Of a stretch of DNA of 5,350 bases, positions 4,608-5,350 are shown in pieces. Where the stretch lies: contig JALOOE010000258.1 of the NCBI GenBank assembly GCA_025454565.1, positions 1 through 5,350 of the forward strand, read 5' to 3'. The first letter of the stretch is position 1; the number at the start of each line of letters is the position of its first letter. Under the pieces are notes generated by a model. That model was not told the origin of the DNA, made no database searches, and was given only the letters and a program-made list of their open reading frames with translations. Source of the stretch: Anaerolineae bacterium. Lineage in GTDB: Bacteria; Chloroflexota; Anaerolineae; CG2-30-64-16. Position numbers and translations under genes: made by a program.

Positions 4608-5350
4608 ATGGATAAGGTGCGTATCGGCGTGATTGGTGGCAGTGGCGTCTACGACATGGCCCAGCTCACGGATGTGCGGGAGGTCAGGCTTGACACACCC
4701 TTCGGAGCCCCTTCCGACGCCTACATCGTCGGCAAGATCGACGACGTAGGCGTCGCCTTTTTGCCGCGCCATGGACGTGGGCACCGAATCAGCCCCACCC
4801 AACTCAATAGTCGAGCCAACATCTTCGGTTTCAAGATGCTCGGGGTCGAGTACCTCATTTCGATCAGCGCCTGCGGCAGTTTGCAGCCACAATACAAGCC
4901 CGGCGAGATCGTTGTTCCCGATCAAATCTTCGACAGGACGCGTCTGCGTGCCCTGAGTTACTTTGATGATCCAGCGGTTGGCACTGGCGGACTGGTGGTG
5001 CATGTCTCAGTGGCGGAACCCTTCTGTCGAATCTTGAGCCACACCGTTGCCGAAGCCGTGCGGCAGACAGGCCATACGACACATGTCGGCGGGACATTTG
5101 TCACCATCGAAGGGCCGCGCTTCAGCACCAAAGCCGAAAGTCGATTCTTCCAGCAGGCCGGATTCGCTATCGTCGGCATGACGGCTGTCCCCGAGGTCTT
5201 TCTCGCCCGGGAAGCCGGCATGAGTTACGCGGCGATGGCGCACGTAACTGATTATGATGTGTGGCACGAGACTGAAGCGCCAGTTACCGTTGAGATGGTA
5301 ATCCGGCAATTACTGGCAAACGCAGACGTCGCTAAGCAAGCGGTTGTCAG
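4608..5350 (+). CDS. mtnP: S-methyl-5'-thioadenosine phosphorylase, 3' end cut by window
   Basis: MtnP splits methylthioadenosine with phosphate into adenine and 5-methylthioribose-1-phosphate, starting methionine salvage from the by-product of polyamine synthesis. The visible 247 residues run without a stop to the window edge; the family is usually about 260-290 residues, so only the C-terminal helix should be missing. Motifs are in order: IGVIGGSGVYD (6-16, phosphate loop), LPRHGRGHRISP (52-63, phosphate and subunit contacts), SISACGSL, VVPDQIFDRTR, GGTFVTIEGPRFSTKAES, GMTAVPEVFLAREA, and VTDYDVWHE with Asp215 and Asp217. These two aspartates match Asp220/Asp222 of human MTAP that recognise the adenine amino group, arguing against a guanosine/inosine phosphorylase or 5'-methylthioinosine phosphorylase. 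ATG 4608 has AAAGGA (4595-4600) seven bases upstream. The 42-base gap before it holds a small hairpin (4565-4579) and an 8-base direct repeat, GACTCAGA at 4588 and 4599, flanking the ribosome binding site. It is probably in one transcript with the two genes before it. Confidence 0.95.
   Translation, partial: MDKVRIGVIGGSGVYDMAQLTDVREVRLDTPFGAPSDAYIVGKIDDVGVAFLPRHGRGHRISPTQLNSRANIFGFKMLGVEYLISISACGSLQPQYKPGEIVVPDQIFDRTRLRALSYFDDPAVGTGGLVVHVSVAEPFCRILSHTVAEAVRQTGHTTHVGGTFVTIEGPRFSTKAESRFFQQAGFAIVGMTAVPEVFLAREAGMSYAAMAHVTDYDVWHETEAPVTVEMVIRQLLANADVAKQAVV

Noticed and set aside
4602..5003. 133-residue minus-strand frame and other minus-strand frames up to 5309
   Set aside because: All are antisense to mtnP, which is identified motif by motif along its length.

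Overview
This is a bacterial window with GC-rich, third-position GC-biased coding sequence and every supported gene on the + strand. It carries five protein genes (the first and last cut by the window edges) and one tmRNA gene. The protein flavour suggests a Chloroflexota-like (green non-sulfur) bacterium: tandem S41 peptidases, and a PAP-phosphatase-like protein and MTA phosphorylase flanking an uncharacterised protein. That placement is an impression from sequence style and was not tested by any search.

Layout. Positions 1-231 are the C-terminal end of an S41 (CtpA/Tsp-like) serine protease. A short gap holds a dyad and an extended -10 box. Positions 289-1596 are a complete, membrane-anchored second S41 protease with a PDZ domain and an intact Ser/Lys/Gln site. 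Twelve bases later comes smpB (1609-2085). Next is ssrA, the tmRNA (about 2164-2571), which has its own good promoter and a strong hairpin terminator (2581-2613). A new promoter at 2626-2655 then starts a roughly 100-base structured leader and an apparent three-gene unit: an inositol-monophosphatase-superfamily, PAP-phosphatase-like enzyme (2767-3648), an uncharacterised 306-residue protein overlapping it by four bases (3645-4565), and mtnP, S-methyl-5'-thioadenosine phosphorylase (4608 to beyond the end).

How the genes fit together. The left half is a protein-quality module. SmpB and tmRNA rescue stalled ribosomes and add a tag ending in ALAA, and the proteases beside them belong to the family that in E. 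coli (Tsp/Prc) degrades proteins with such non-polar C-termini outside the cytoplasm. The right half looks like sulfur-nucleotide housekeeping. A PAP-phosphatase-like enzyme would recycle the sulfate-assimilation by-product, and MtnP recycles the by-product of polyamine synthesis. The unknown protein between them is the best candidate for new biology. The points most worth a second look are the tmRNA tag, which appears lengthened by an internal 30-base duplication, the protease-smpB-ssrA linkage, the possible switching leader at 2662-2766, and the unknown protein.
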